From Gnetum montanum (taxonomy: Eukaryota > Streptophyta > Gnetopsida > Gnetales > Gnetaceae), in NCBI GenBank assembly GCA_015680685.1, contig MNCI01011496.1, positions 222,628 through 263,198 on the forward strand: a stretch of DNA of 40,571 nucleotides, given 5' to 3'. The notes beneath the pieces are model-generated. The model ran no database searches. It was given only the letters and a program-made list of their open reading frames with translations, and was not told the origin of the DNA. Positions 11,304 to 22,140 of the stretch are shown piece by piece. Both the position numbers and the translations under genes were made by a program. Within the stretch, counting starts at the first letter, position 1. Every line of letters begins with the position of its first letter.

Positions 11304-14300
11304 CACATGGTGCCAAATGATGGTAAGGGAAGGTGAAACCCCACTATTTGATACCAATAAAAGGCTAAATAGAGGAAAATAAGGCTATAATAAGGAAAAT
11401 AAAGAAAATATAAGGTTATGTAAAGGCCATACTAGGTCAAAAAGGTCAACAATGCAACACAAGGCCAAAGACAAGTTGAAACATCATGTAATAAGGCCAA
11501 ATCAAGAAAAATAGGCTACATATGGTGAAACTTGGCTAATATAGGTCAAAGAGGATTATATTTTGCTAGTTTTATTCCTTAGTAGGCCATGGTTTGAGGC
11601 TACAAGGGTCATAAACTAGTTTGGACATTAATTAGAGCTATTTTTTGGTTGTTTGGAGTTTAAAAATCAAGGGTTTTAAGGTTTCCACGATGGACCCCCT
11701 TGTTTCTATGCTAGCCAACATGTAAGAGGTGGCTCCTAGTGTTGATGAAACATCTAGATAGTTTTCTAGGCTTATTTGGATTAGTTTTTGTCTCCTGGTG
11801 GCTTGTATATCAGCATAGTTGACTAGGGAAGGGAATGGACTAGTTTTGACATTAATTTCAATCCTTGAACTTTTTCTTAGAGTCTAAAAACATCTTCCAC
11901 ACTAGATCCACACTAGATAGGGTGGTTCTAGTGTGGAAATTAGGGAAGATATGTTTTATGGCATCCATAGGATCAAAATCAAGGTTCCAAGGCCTTCCTA
12001 AGGCAATGTAGGACTAGATCTATCAAAATTGGGTACTTTAGAGATTAGAAAGGATAAAAAAGTAGGTCTCAAAGTCATACCCTCTTGGCTTTACACTAGC
12101 CAGTGTAGAGAGGAGGGGCTTTGGCATGGATGATGCAAAATTGAGCCAAAATAGGTTCAAACAAGGTTGCATGGGTAGTTAGAACCAAGATCTAGCAGTT
12201 ATGCATCTCCTAGTTGCATTTTGGCCTCATTTGAGTAGGTTTCTAAGAGTTAAATCAAGTCTAAAGTAGTCTTCATGCTATCCAACATGTACCTAACATG
12301 TAGCAAAGGGAATGCTCTTACTTTTTGCTTTTGAAAAGGTCCAAGATATAAATCAATCAAGTTTCTAGGCTCCTAGGGTTGTAGACATTGATTTTCTAGG
12401 TTTTTGGTTAATTTTGATCATATTTGAAGGTTGTTTAAGGTTATACCACCCTTTGTTCTATGCTTCAAGGGTTGTGCTAGCATGGAGGATGGAGGTTGAT
12501 GAGTTTTGAGGGTTAAAACAAGGTCAAATGAGTGCTATCTTAAGGCTATGAGGTCTTAGGTTTTCTTGATGTAGGTTCTTTGTCTCCTAGAGTGTTGATT
12601 TGTTGTCTAAGGGGAAAAGGCAACTCTTTCATGTTAGCTCCATGCTAGTCAACATGAAAGAAGGGGATCCTAGTGTGGAAGAACCATAAATCTTAGATTT
12701 ATATCAATTTTGATAACAATAGACCATGCATGTGTGTTGCCAAGGTTTTTGCTATCAGGGGCTAAGGTTTAGGATCAAAATTTATCATTTTAAAGGAATT
12801 TTAGTGGTTTTATGACTTATCCCCTTGGTTTCATGCTAGCTCTTGAGCCAGCATGGAACTTGAGCTAACATGTAACCAGTTAGGAAGATCAAAAGGGATC
12901 AAATTTTGGCTATGTTTGATCCATTTCTTAAGGTTTGAAGGCTTTAGAGGGTTTTGAGAGGGTTCTAAGGTGCATTCAAAGTCATTTGATATCATTATAA
13001 GTTGTTTATGAGCCCTAAATAAGTCCCCATCTTGGTCTCCATATTGGCTTCTTACTAGCTAGTGTGGAACTAGATAGGAAGACTAGAGGAGGTAAGTTTT
13101 TGGCTATTTTAGGTTAATTTTGGATATGCATGTATAGTTCCAATGTTTTTTGGGTTGATTATCAAGGCCTAAGGTCAAAATTGATCAATTTCAAGGGTTT
13201 TCCAATGGTCTTTTGGTGTACTCCCTTGGTTCCACATTGGCCAACATGGAACTAGCTAGGAAGACTTTAAGGGATTGATTTTTGATAATATTTGATCATT
13301 TAAAGAAAGTTTGATGACTTACAGAAGTGCTAGCAAGGTTTTAGGCTAGGTATAATGCATTTTCATGATATTTTGGTGCATCTATGATCTTTCATAAACC
13401 TTCCAATCTACATCCATGTTGGCTCTAAGCTAGCCAACATGGAAGACAAGGATGCTTGGTATGCAGGCCATGAAATGCAAGGAAAATGATCATTTCTAGC
13501 AAGTTTTAGGTACCAAAGTGTCTGGGAAGGTTGGGTTGTCAATAAAAGTCAATTTGGAGGCAAATATTAATATTTTTGGTCATCCTTCCCTCCATCCACA
13601 CTGGCCAATGTGGAAGAGGGTCTTCCCAATTTGGAAGATCAATAGGTTTTGGATCACTTTTAGTAGGTTTCAATAGGGTTTTAAAGCTACTAGTGTTTGT
13701 AGAGATCGAGAGATAAAATTTGGCCTTGAAATCACTTGGCTTTGAGGCTCCTTGATGTGCATGAAGCTATTCCCCTTTCCTCCATGTTGGGTAGGGTGGC
13801 CCCAGCATGGAAGGGAGGGGATGATAATTTTTTGACATTTTGACAAGTTTCAAGGCATTTGAATATTTCAACAAGGTCCAAAGGTCATTAGGGTAGCTTG
13901 TAGGGCTATTTTGAGTCATAGAAATGAGTTTTATGGCATTCCCTAGAGCATCCATGTTGGCTCCATGTTGGCCAATGTATAAGAAGGGGTGTTTAGCATG
14001 GAATAGGATTAGGACATCAAAATTGACTCAAATTTTAAAGGTTACTAACTATTAGAGGTCATGGGGAAGAAAATGGGTATTAAGGTGAAATTTATGATCA
14101 CTTAGGACCTAAAGAAGGATTTTAGTTCATACCCCCCTAAGTCTTCACACTAGCTCCATGCTGGGTAGCATGGAGGAGGACTTACCAAGGTGGAAAAAGA
14201 TTTAAGATTAAAAGTGAACTTGTTTCAATGTAGAAATAGGCTATTAGAGGCTTTAATGAAGTATTTAGGTCAAAATATGGTAAATAGGCTATCAAATTTT

Positions 14301-14510
14301 ATGATTTTAGGTCTTTGTAATCCATCCATGTTGGATCCACATTGGCCAACATGGAGTGAGCATCCCTTAGTGTGGAAGAACTAAATCCAAAAGTTTTGAT
14401 CATTTTTGACTAGGTTTTCCAAGGTTTTGAAGCACTAGATATGAATAGATGGGTTTTAGGTTATGTGGGTCCACTTTGGGGGTCATATTTGGGTGTGATG
14501 GGCACTAGGG

Positions 14511-14696
14511 GAGGGGGGGGGGGGGGGAAATANNNNNNNNNNNNNNNNNNNNNNNNNNNNNNNNNNNNNNNNNNNNNNNNNNNNNNNNNNNNNNNNNNNN
14601 NNNNNNNNNNNNNNNNNNNNNNNNNNNNNNNNNNNNNNNNNNNNNNNNNNNNNNNNNNNNNNNNNNNNNNNNNNNNNNNNNNNNNNNNNNNNNNNN
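14511..14696 (+). other. Poly-G run followed by a 164-base sequence gap
   Basis: A G run with one A ends at about 14,527, and the sequence is N from 14,533 to 14,696. The sequence right after the gap is a 58-bp tandem repeat, so the gap probably holds more of it. Confidence 0.9.
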
Positions 14697-14864
14697 CTCC
14701 ATGGCTCCACATTGGGCTCTTCATTGAGGAGTGCTACCTCAATAATGGGTATCACTCCATGGCTCCACATTTGGCTCCTCATTGAGGAGTGATACCTCAA
14801 TAATGGGTATCACTCCATGGCTCCACATTGAGCTCCTCATTTAGGAGTACTACCTCAACATGGA
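14697..14864 (+). repeat. 58-bp tandem repeat with internal hairpin (about 3 units)
   Basis: Units start at 14,697, 14,755 and 14,813, each beginning CTCCATGGCTCCACATT and containing the inverted repeat CTCCTCATTGAGGAG. The units are much more alike than those of the 185-bp array, so they arose more recently. The array is cut by the gap on its left. Confidence 0.85.
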
Positions 14865-15060
14865 AGCCAAAAATAGTAAGATTTGTTGAGGTGTTGCTTA
14901 TTACCAAAGTGTAAATTCCATGCATGTTAATGACAGCTATCAAAAATGGAAAGGGGAGTTAGATCTTATGGTTATGGAAGGTAAGAAGCATGCATCCATG
15001 TTGGGAAACATGGATGTAAGGGGGTTGAGTTACAAAGAGGGTTTGATGGATTTTAATGGT

Positions 15061-15490
15061 CAAATACTCCAGCATAGAGGAGGTTTGTAAGCTTAAAACC
15101 CATCACACTAGGATGGTGGTTGGTGGGTCCCCATTAGAAAAAATAAAACATTCAAAATTTTGATCTAAGCTTTTCTTTCCTACCACTCCCAATGTAGAGG
15201 ATACTTCCCCCACATGAACTTCAATGCACTTGTAGTTCCAAGGCACCAACTTGGTAACAGGGCTTTGGGTGGGAGCGTTTAGGTTTAGGTTTAGGTTTTT
15301 ATTGTCAAATCTTGCAAAAAGCTCATCAAAAATCATCATTCTAACACCTATCACATTGGAGGATAGGCTTAGTAGAGATTTGTATAGCAAAAATAATCCA
15401 TCTTTAGTGTTGAAGCCTTAGGTCTTTTCCTAGCCAGCATAGAAGTCTTAACCTTCCCAGTTTTCAAGCCTTTTCAATGTTTTTGCAACT
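15061..15490. other. Upstream region of the antisense gene
   Basis: No convincing promoter was found. A short run of three GTTTAG units (15,277-15,294) resembles the plant telomere repeat minus one G. An open stretch on the minus strand (15,103-15,390) matches no known protein and is probably chance. Confidence 0.35.
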
Positions 15491-18400
15491 ATGGTGAAAC
15501 AATGTGGAGGTAGTAGCAAGAATCCCAAGATTCAAGTAGTATATGAGGTAGCCAAGAAGATTTTCAATCTTCATAGGGCCGTTTCCATCCAAGGGTCTTC
15601 CTTCTTTGTTCCAACGTATGTCATTCTTGGCTTTTTCCTATAGTTTCCTAGCCACTTTTGTGTTTTCCTAGCAAGGAAGAGGCTATTTTATTTAGATCTA
15701 TGCCAAAGGACTTAAGGTAATTGAATTTTAATGAAATACTACATCATATTTTGGCCATTTCTATGTAGATCTAAGGTCATTCTTTTGTTCAAGCTTTGGT
15801 AGATTTGATTTTGAAAAATAGGCTTACTTTTTGTGTGCTTTTTCCTAGAAAAACTTGGGAGTGGAGCTATTTTTCTTAGATCTAGGCTAAAGGAATTATC
15901 AAAATTAAATTTTAAAAAAATACCACCCACTATTTTGCTGCATTTTTTGGTGGGCTTAATTTTTTTTTGACCATTTTAGTTGTAATCCATACTTGTTTTG
16001 TGTTTTTTAAATGCTTTTTTGATGAAAAAGAAAGAAAAGTTTTGGATTTTTAAAATGGCTGAATTTTGGAAAAATATAATGTCATGTGCTTTTAGGGTTA
16101 TGTTTGAGCTTTAAATTGGTTGTGGTCTCATTTTATTTGAATTCATAATGATGAAGTTATGGCTATTTCAATTAGGTTGTGTAATTAGAGATTGTGCCAT
16201 CTTTTCAAATTTTCATTCATGTTTACAAATTTTTTCCAAACAAACAACATGGGATTTGAGTATTTTTTAACCATGGTATCTAGGACTTGATTTAAGGTTT
16301 CAAACAGTGGTGGAATCACTTTGTTTGGAGCTCAAACAAATTTTTTTTGAATTTTTTTACCAACCCTACGTGAAAAGGGGGTTATGTTGATGGCTATGGT
16401 TGTGGAAATCTGGTTATGGCTCATGTAAAATTTTTTATGTATTGTTAGTTGTACTAGCTATGGCTAAAAAGCTTGTGATTTGAAGATTCCTTCAATGGTG
16501 GAATCACTAAAATTAGAGTTTTGAGTAATTTTTTAACAAATTTTTAATTATGGCTATGTTAATGAGGGTTAATTTTGGTTGTAGCAATTTAACCCTTGGA
16601 GATGGATGTTATTGACATAGTTAGAGATTTCTCTTGCCAATCTCCATGCATTTGGGAATGGCTAAAGACGCAAACTATGTTCTAAAGTTGTTTTCATGAG
16701 AAATATAAATTTTTTCTTTTTTAAGTAGGCTTTTTACTATGGACATTTTTTTCAAGGTTTTAATGCTTTTTCTAAATTAATGCATGGTTTGGACTAAGGC
16801 ATAATTTGGCTATGATGTTTGGGCTATAGTATTTTGGCTATGATGTTTTGGCTATAATGGTTTAATGGCTATGAAATTTGTAAACTAGTTGTTGTTGAAT
16901 CTCTAAACAAATTTTGACAAACATTTTAGAGTTTTTTATAGGGGCTAATTTCATCGCTAACTAAGGTGTTTTATGAAATTCATAATGAAATTGTAAGCAT
17001 TGAAGCATGGTGCTAACAATACTTATGTTTTCCTATTTCAGGGTCCTACTAAAGCTCATACTCATTATAGTTAAGTTGGTGGGCACCTTATGTTGTATCA
17101 GCTAGCCTAAGGCCAACAACTCTTTCCCTAACATGGACTTGGAGAAGAGGTTACTATGGTTTTTTCTAGGGGTAAGGGAATTCCTTGCCTACCTTCTATA
17201 GAAATTTAGTATGATGATGTGGTCACACATTTCCATAGAAGTGACTAGGGCCATAGTGGAGACCTTGCTACCTAGGTCTATGTGTTTGGTTGTTCGATTC
17301 ATAACCGATGATTTAGAGACTCAAGTAGTAGGAGAGAAGATAGAGACAAAGGATACCATTGGTGCTCATTTGGAAGATGCCAAAGTATTCTTGATACAAC
17401 ATCAATAATACTTTGATGGTGTTGTAAAGAGTTCACTTCCTATTCTAGAATCCTCCACGTATTGTGTACTAATTACAAGGATAAGCATGGCTATTATAGA
17501 TTTTAATGTTTTGGCTTTGTTTAATTTGGTTATATTTCCTAACTTAGTTTCACACATATCTTGAAAGTACAAGGTCAATGATCAAGGCTTGATTAAGAAT
17601 GATCACATCTTGGTGGTAGCCCACACCATGTTAAGTAAGCTCATTAAAGGCCCCAAGATCAAAAATGTTGTTTTTAAATAGGTAAAGGGGAACTTTGATG
17701 AATAGCCTACCAGATTTGACCCTATTTAGAAGAAGTGTGTGACTACCAAAACAACACATAGCTAGTGGGTGGCCCCAAAGACTATCAAAGATATGGGCAT
17801 CATTATTGGAAGCCCCACACAAGATTCATCAAGTAAGAAGAAGAAAGGTGAGAAAAAGAATGATTTTCTATATTATATCTAAGGTCTTAAATTCTATGGT
17901 TTAAATGTAGCTATACTAATGCTAAGCATTTATTTTTGGCTTATAGGTCCTTCCACTTTGGCTAATGTCACTTCTCATCAAACATTCTATGGATACCCTC
18001 ATCCTAAAGACTGGTAATGTGGGGATAGCACAGAAGTGGTTAAGGGAGTAGGAGTTTGAGAACATCTAGATAAACATTGCACTTACAAGTTTACTCAAGG
18101 TATTTATGATGCCTATCCCTATCACCCCTGCTATGGAGATGTTGAACGTCATCAACTCTTTTGACACAAGAGCCAATGTATTTCATACCATAGTGTGAGG
18201 CACATCAATTATCATTGCCATCAATGAGGATACCTTTTGTGACTTGTTTGGTGTTCCTGATGACGAGATAGTAGTTTTCACCAAACCAATGAAGGAGGTT
18301 GGCCATTATAAGGAAGTTAATAAGTAGTTTGGTTCTAGAAAGAGCCACTTTGGACTTGCTTTTGAGGGCTTTATGAATCTTGATGCAAGAAAGTCCTATC

Positions 18401-20709
18401 CCTTATTTAGGTTTCAGGCCTTTCCTAAATTGTTGTCGCAAAAGAAGGTAATTAGTATAGTGCAGTGAAGGACCTTCAAGAAGGTCTTGATAGAGGGGAC
18501 TCATTTTAATTGGGCTACTTCCTTAGCTACTAGCCTCAATGAGGAAATCCTTAAACTCCATGAGGATCTATCTATGATAGTCCACATGCACTATGCATTT
18601 TTTGTAGGCTATCTGAAGAGGTTCATGGAATTCTTGGTGGTGAGGAGAAATGGATCATGGATGCACCAAGATCCAAAACAACTTTTCAAGCCTTGAATAA
18701 AACATGTTTATCCAACTATGCAGGATCAGAACCCATTAGAGAACATGGGAGACTTGTTTTCTATGACCACCAATAACCGTGGTGTTAGTTGATATGAATT
18801 CCTTAACAACATGGGGGATGAGCCTCTTACATTCTTGGTGAACATCCAAAGAGCTTGAAGGTTGCATGTTGAGGCTAATGGGGTAGCCAAGGCTAGTTTA
18901 ACTGGCTAGCGAAGGAAGCACCACTAGCATTAGAGCCACCCTCCAAGAAAAGGATCATCTTTAAGATTTCTTGGTTAGATCAAAAAGTCACAGGTATGCT
19001 TTAACTACATTCATAATGCTTTTGGGTATGTCATGTCCTATGGCTACACGTGCAAACTTGTCTAATGGGTTATGGCTATAGGTCAATGGTGGAACTTAGC
19101 AACCCAAGTTGCTACTATGGAAGAAGAGCAAAGGTAAGTAGAGAAGGTACATAGACATGTATAGGAGGAGAAGTGAAGGTGTATAGATACCATGGTAGAG
19201 GAAGAACAAAGGAATGTAAAGGAGACACTCTTACAATAAGATATGGATGATCTAGACACCTTTTTTTGGTGAGCCATTTCCTAGGGAGCCTCTAATCAAC
19301 ATTCCTAACAATGATGATGATGAGGATGAGGATGTGAATGTGAATCCATGTATGCCTATGCTTTACTCGTTATTGCCTATGGTTTTATGTTTAATTTCTT
19401 GGTTCTTATTTGCCCAATGATTGTTATGCTTATCATAGTTTCTGAGCCACTAACAAAGGCCTCTACATCCATGTTTCACATGAAACCAGGATGGAGGTCT
19501 TGGAAATGATAGAATTCATGCACATAATGGGAAAGGACATCATCAATTGGTTACACTAGATTGCACCTGAGATCAGTAAGAACTATGTTTTTCTATGCCT
19601 TAGTTGTTTTTGTACGAGTTATATCTTATGCTATGGCTACCTTAGTTTGTAAATCATGTTTGTGATTATATTTTTATTATTTTTAGTGCCATCAGTTGAG
19701 TGGAACCTAGCCTAAGACATCAAGTTCTACTCTTTGCCTTAGCTTCCTTCTAACACCTTGCATGTCCCCTTGAATCTGTATGAAACTACCACTGATCTAG
19801 TGGTTTCATGCATAAAAGCTCCATGGGAGACCCAAAGGTCCAAAAAATACCTATGGGAATAGGTTGTGGCCTTGACAATGGAAAATAAGAGGCAAGTTAG
19901 ATTGATCTAGGATCTTGAAAAATGTAAGGCCTTTACGGAAGCCCAAGTGGATAACTTAGGGGTCTTTCAAACCAAGGAGATCACATGGACTTGCTATTGG
20001 TGCATCATTGATGACAAGTTGCACTCTCTTAGGAGTTGCATGAGTAGCAGATGCAAATGAACTTGATCTCTCAAAAGGCACATGATTGGAAGGATTATAG
20101 TGCTTAGATAATGGAGTGGGATAAGACACAAACAGATCTTAAGCGGAACTATAAGCTAATCGGGAGGCATACCTTTAGTGTTTGAAGAGGAAGATGACTG
20201 AATGATAGAATAGGAATCTATTTATCTAGAGCATTCAAGCTGAGAGTTCTTTCAACCTCTTGTAAAGCACTCTCATAGTAGTTGAATCTCCCACTCCCCA
20301 GATCACTACAACTACAAATGAGGTTTCTATGGCTATGTTCTCATGAAAGCCACCATCATGGATGGGTGTAGATAGGACCAATTTCTTCACATGCATTAAT
20401 TTTGGGGACATTGATTGGGAAAACATGACAAAAGACCAAATTGTTGAAGGTTTGGATACAAGCCTTCACCATCTTCCCTAAGAGTTTATAGAGCCAAATT
20501 CCTAAAAAGGTCTAATGGCATTTATATTCTATGTTTTAACTTTTAGTTTTTCATTTGTCTATGCCATGGTTCTTCGTATGCTAGTTACTGATTGGTTGTA
20601 TGTTGTTATGTCATAGGTACTATATGATGTTAGTAGCCCTAGCGGTTTAGGTGATGATGCACCATCTTCTCCCCCTCCAGATGCCCCCTTATCTCCACTG
20701 GATGCGTGA
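15491..20709 (+). pseudogene. Antisense multi-exon gene (aORF1) carried between E1 protease and RT
   Basis: The function is unknown. The plus strand reads as about eight exons: 15,491-15,615, 17,042-17,458, 17,548-17,847, 17,947-18,993, 19,082-19,349, ~19,459-19,575, 19,687-20,509 and 20,617-20,709, roughly 1060 codons. Introns 2-7 are 88-111 bases with GT and AG ends. Introns 1, 4 and 6 join frames exactly (for example AGATCA|GTAAGAAC ... TTTTTAG|TGCC); one-base slips are needed in exons 3, 4 and near exon 7's end. Exon 1 starts MVKQCGGSSKNPKIQ; the last exon ends SSPPPDAPLSPLDA then TGA. Exon 4 holds a globular part (FHTIV, FCDLFGVPDDE, EGTHFNWATSLATSLNEEI) that loosely resembles the 'putative plant transposon protein' domain (PF20167). 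Exons 5 and 7 (MEEEQR, MENKRQVRLI) look coiled-coil. Internal stops are mostly TAG/TAA/TGA where Q, R or W fits. It runs opposite to gag-pol; antisense extra ORFs are known in Tat elements such as maize Grande. Confidence 0.6.
15616..17041 (+). other. Predicted long first intron of aORF1
   Basis: 1426 bases of T-rich sequence with no coding frame. It begins GTATGT after CCAAC and ends TTTTCCTATTTCAG before GGTCCTACT. Joining the flanks (phase 2) carries the exon-1 frame into the frame that later reads MWSHISIEV. U-rich introns are normal in plants. The internal DNA shows no repeat that I recognise. Confidence 0.5.
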
Positions 20710-21046
20710 TGTGATGACTTTTGTTGATGATTTTTTATCTATTTTATTTTAGGTTAGACATTGTGTGGCCCACATTGGCCAATGCTAGACATTTTAATAC
20801 TTATGGTTTATTGTACTATTATTTATGCCACATAGTGTAGCCATGGCTATATACATTATTTCAAAATATTTTGAATTTTAAGTTTTAGTTTTAGTTTTGG
20901 CTATATGTGTTGTTGATGGCATTATTGCTTTAAGGTTTTAACATTATAAATGTTGTAAGAAATGTTATGCTATTGATGGATATGTTGGCTATGTTGAAAA
21001 TTCTTAAACTATGAGATTATGAATGACCATAGGATAATGGTCACTT
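20710..21046. other. AT-rich region after the antisense gene, no gene
   Basis: This is T-rich sequence that could be the 3' untranslated region of aORF1, up to minisatellite locus c. No coding frame is seen. Confidence 0.4.
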
Positions 21047-21230
21047 GCTAGTTTTAAGCCATGGTAGGTCACATGTTTATCACCAGTTCATCATGGCATC
21101 AATTTAAAGTCTTAGCAAATTGTAGCACTAGTTTAAAGTCTTAGCAAATTTGGGTGCTAATTTAAGGCCTCATCAGGTTGTAGGTTTGCTAGTTTTAGGC
21201 CATGGTGGGCCCTTGTTAAAAGAAAACTTA
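21047..21230 (+). repeat. 29-bp minisatellite, locus c (about 5 units, diverged)
   Basis: Units starting GCTAGTTTTAAGCC, GCATCAATTTAAAG, GCACTAGTTTAAAG, TGCTAATTTAAGGCC and GCTAGTTTTAGGCC follow each other with small indels. They match loci a and b. This one marks the right edge of the non-pol block, just past the post-protease linker. Confidence 0.7.
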
Positions 21231-21418
21231 TATTTTTGGTGATTTTCTATTTTAAAATTTTTATGGGTTTTCTAGTTTTAAAACATGTGCAAAAATAAAG
21301 AAAAATAAATGTTCTAATAAATGAATAAAAATGTAAATGAAAGTAAAAACTTAGGCTACATGCATAAAAGAGTGAAATAAAGTACATAAAAAAGGCATAA
21401 CAAGTCAAAAAGGAAACG

Positions 21419-22140
21419 TTAGGCTACATGGCTATTAGTGGATATCATTATATGGTTATAAGAGCATGGGGTAAAAAGGTCAAGGTGTACTTCACTTGTA
21501 CAGAATCTTCCTAATCTTTCAAAGATTAGGAAATATGTAAGGTCTACTCTCCATAGGTTTGTATTCACCATGTCCTTCACTGACAATGTTAAAAGAGAGT
21601 TTATCCCATAATGCATCCTATTGTTCATCATTCTCATCATTAGCTTTCTACTCTCTCTTGGGTCACTAGATTTCATGGCTAGGAGTTTCTTCTTAAAACT
21701 CCACTTTGGACCCTTGCCCTACATTCACATTGTTAATATCTAGGGACACTACATCATCACCATGAATGTTGATCTGACTTCCCTTGTAAAGAAGGTGAAT
21801 CTCTTGGTGGATGGGTGAGGACATAACTTGTAACTGAGCCAACCAAGGTCTTCCTAGGATAAGGTTAAACCTTAGCGTCTCCTCCATCACTAAGAAATTC
21901 ACAGTTGTGGGGCATTGTTCCCCTACCACAAAATCCAAGGAGATATACCCCTTGATAGTAACCCTTGATCTATTGAAGGATTTGAAAGTGGCTATTGATA
22001 TGTGTTGTATCTTCTTAGTCAAGCCTAATCATTTAACAATGGTGCATGGGATGATGTTTGTTATAACCCCATTGTCTACATGCACCCAATGCACCTTAAG
22101 CTATCCCACCCAAATTGTGATGAAAAGAGAATACCTAGTC
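21419..22140 (-). pseudogene. E1 aspartic protease and downstream linker, broken
   Basis: The retropepsin would cut the Gag-Pol polyprotein. The minus strand reads WVHVDNGVITNIIPCTIV, with the catalytic Asp in a D-N-G setting (usually D-S/T/G-G), then SFNRSRVTIKGYISLDFVV and LRFNLILGRPWLAQLQ, the C-terminal ILGRPWL box of Tat proteases. A linker with SFNIVSEGHGEYKP follows to 21,419. Stops occur after KVEF and at other positions. The frame does not continue into RT: the next 10.5 kb is non-pol sequence. In Ogre elements an intron separates protease and RT, which may be the original state here. Confidence 0.8.

Larger units (their letters stand above)
11690..15060 (+). repeat. Diverged tandem array, ~185-bp period, built on an inverted repeat
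   Basis: About 15 evenly spaced copies of an inverted-repeat core of the type CCATGTTGGC-N-GCCAACATGG occur near 11,710, 11,910, 12,090, 12,285, 12,460, 12,640, 12,830, 13,050, 13,225, 13,415, 13,595, 13,790, 13,960, 14,150 and 14,330. Spacing is 170-220 bp. The clearest cores are at about 13,225, 13,415 and 14,330. Between cores, words such as TTTGATCA, GGTTTCAAGG and CAAGGTTTTAGG recur in similar order. No reading frame is present. The array lies between the antisense gene and the RT of E1. Confidence 0.65.

Noticed and set aside
11690-15060. CRISPR-like array because of regularly spaced palindromes
   Set aside because: Cores are diverged, the intervening sequence is also repeated rather than unique, and the context is plant retrotransposon DNA.
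15277-15294. Three GTTTAG units as an interstitial telomere
   Set aside because: Too short, and one G short of the plant telomere repeat TTTAGGG; chance is likely in T/G-rich DNA.
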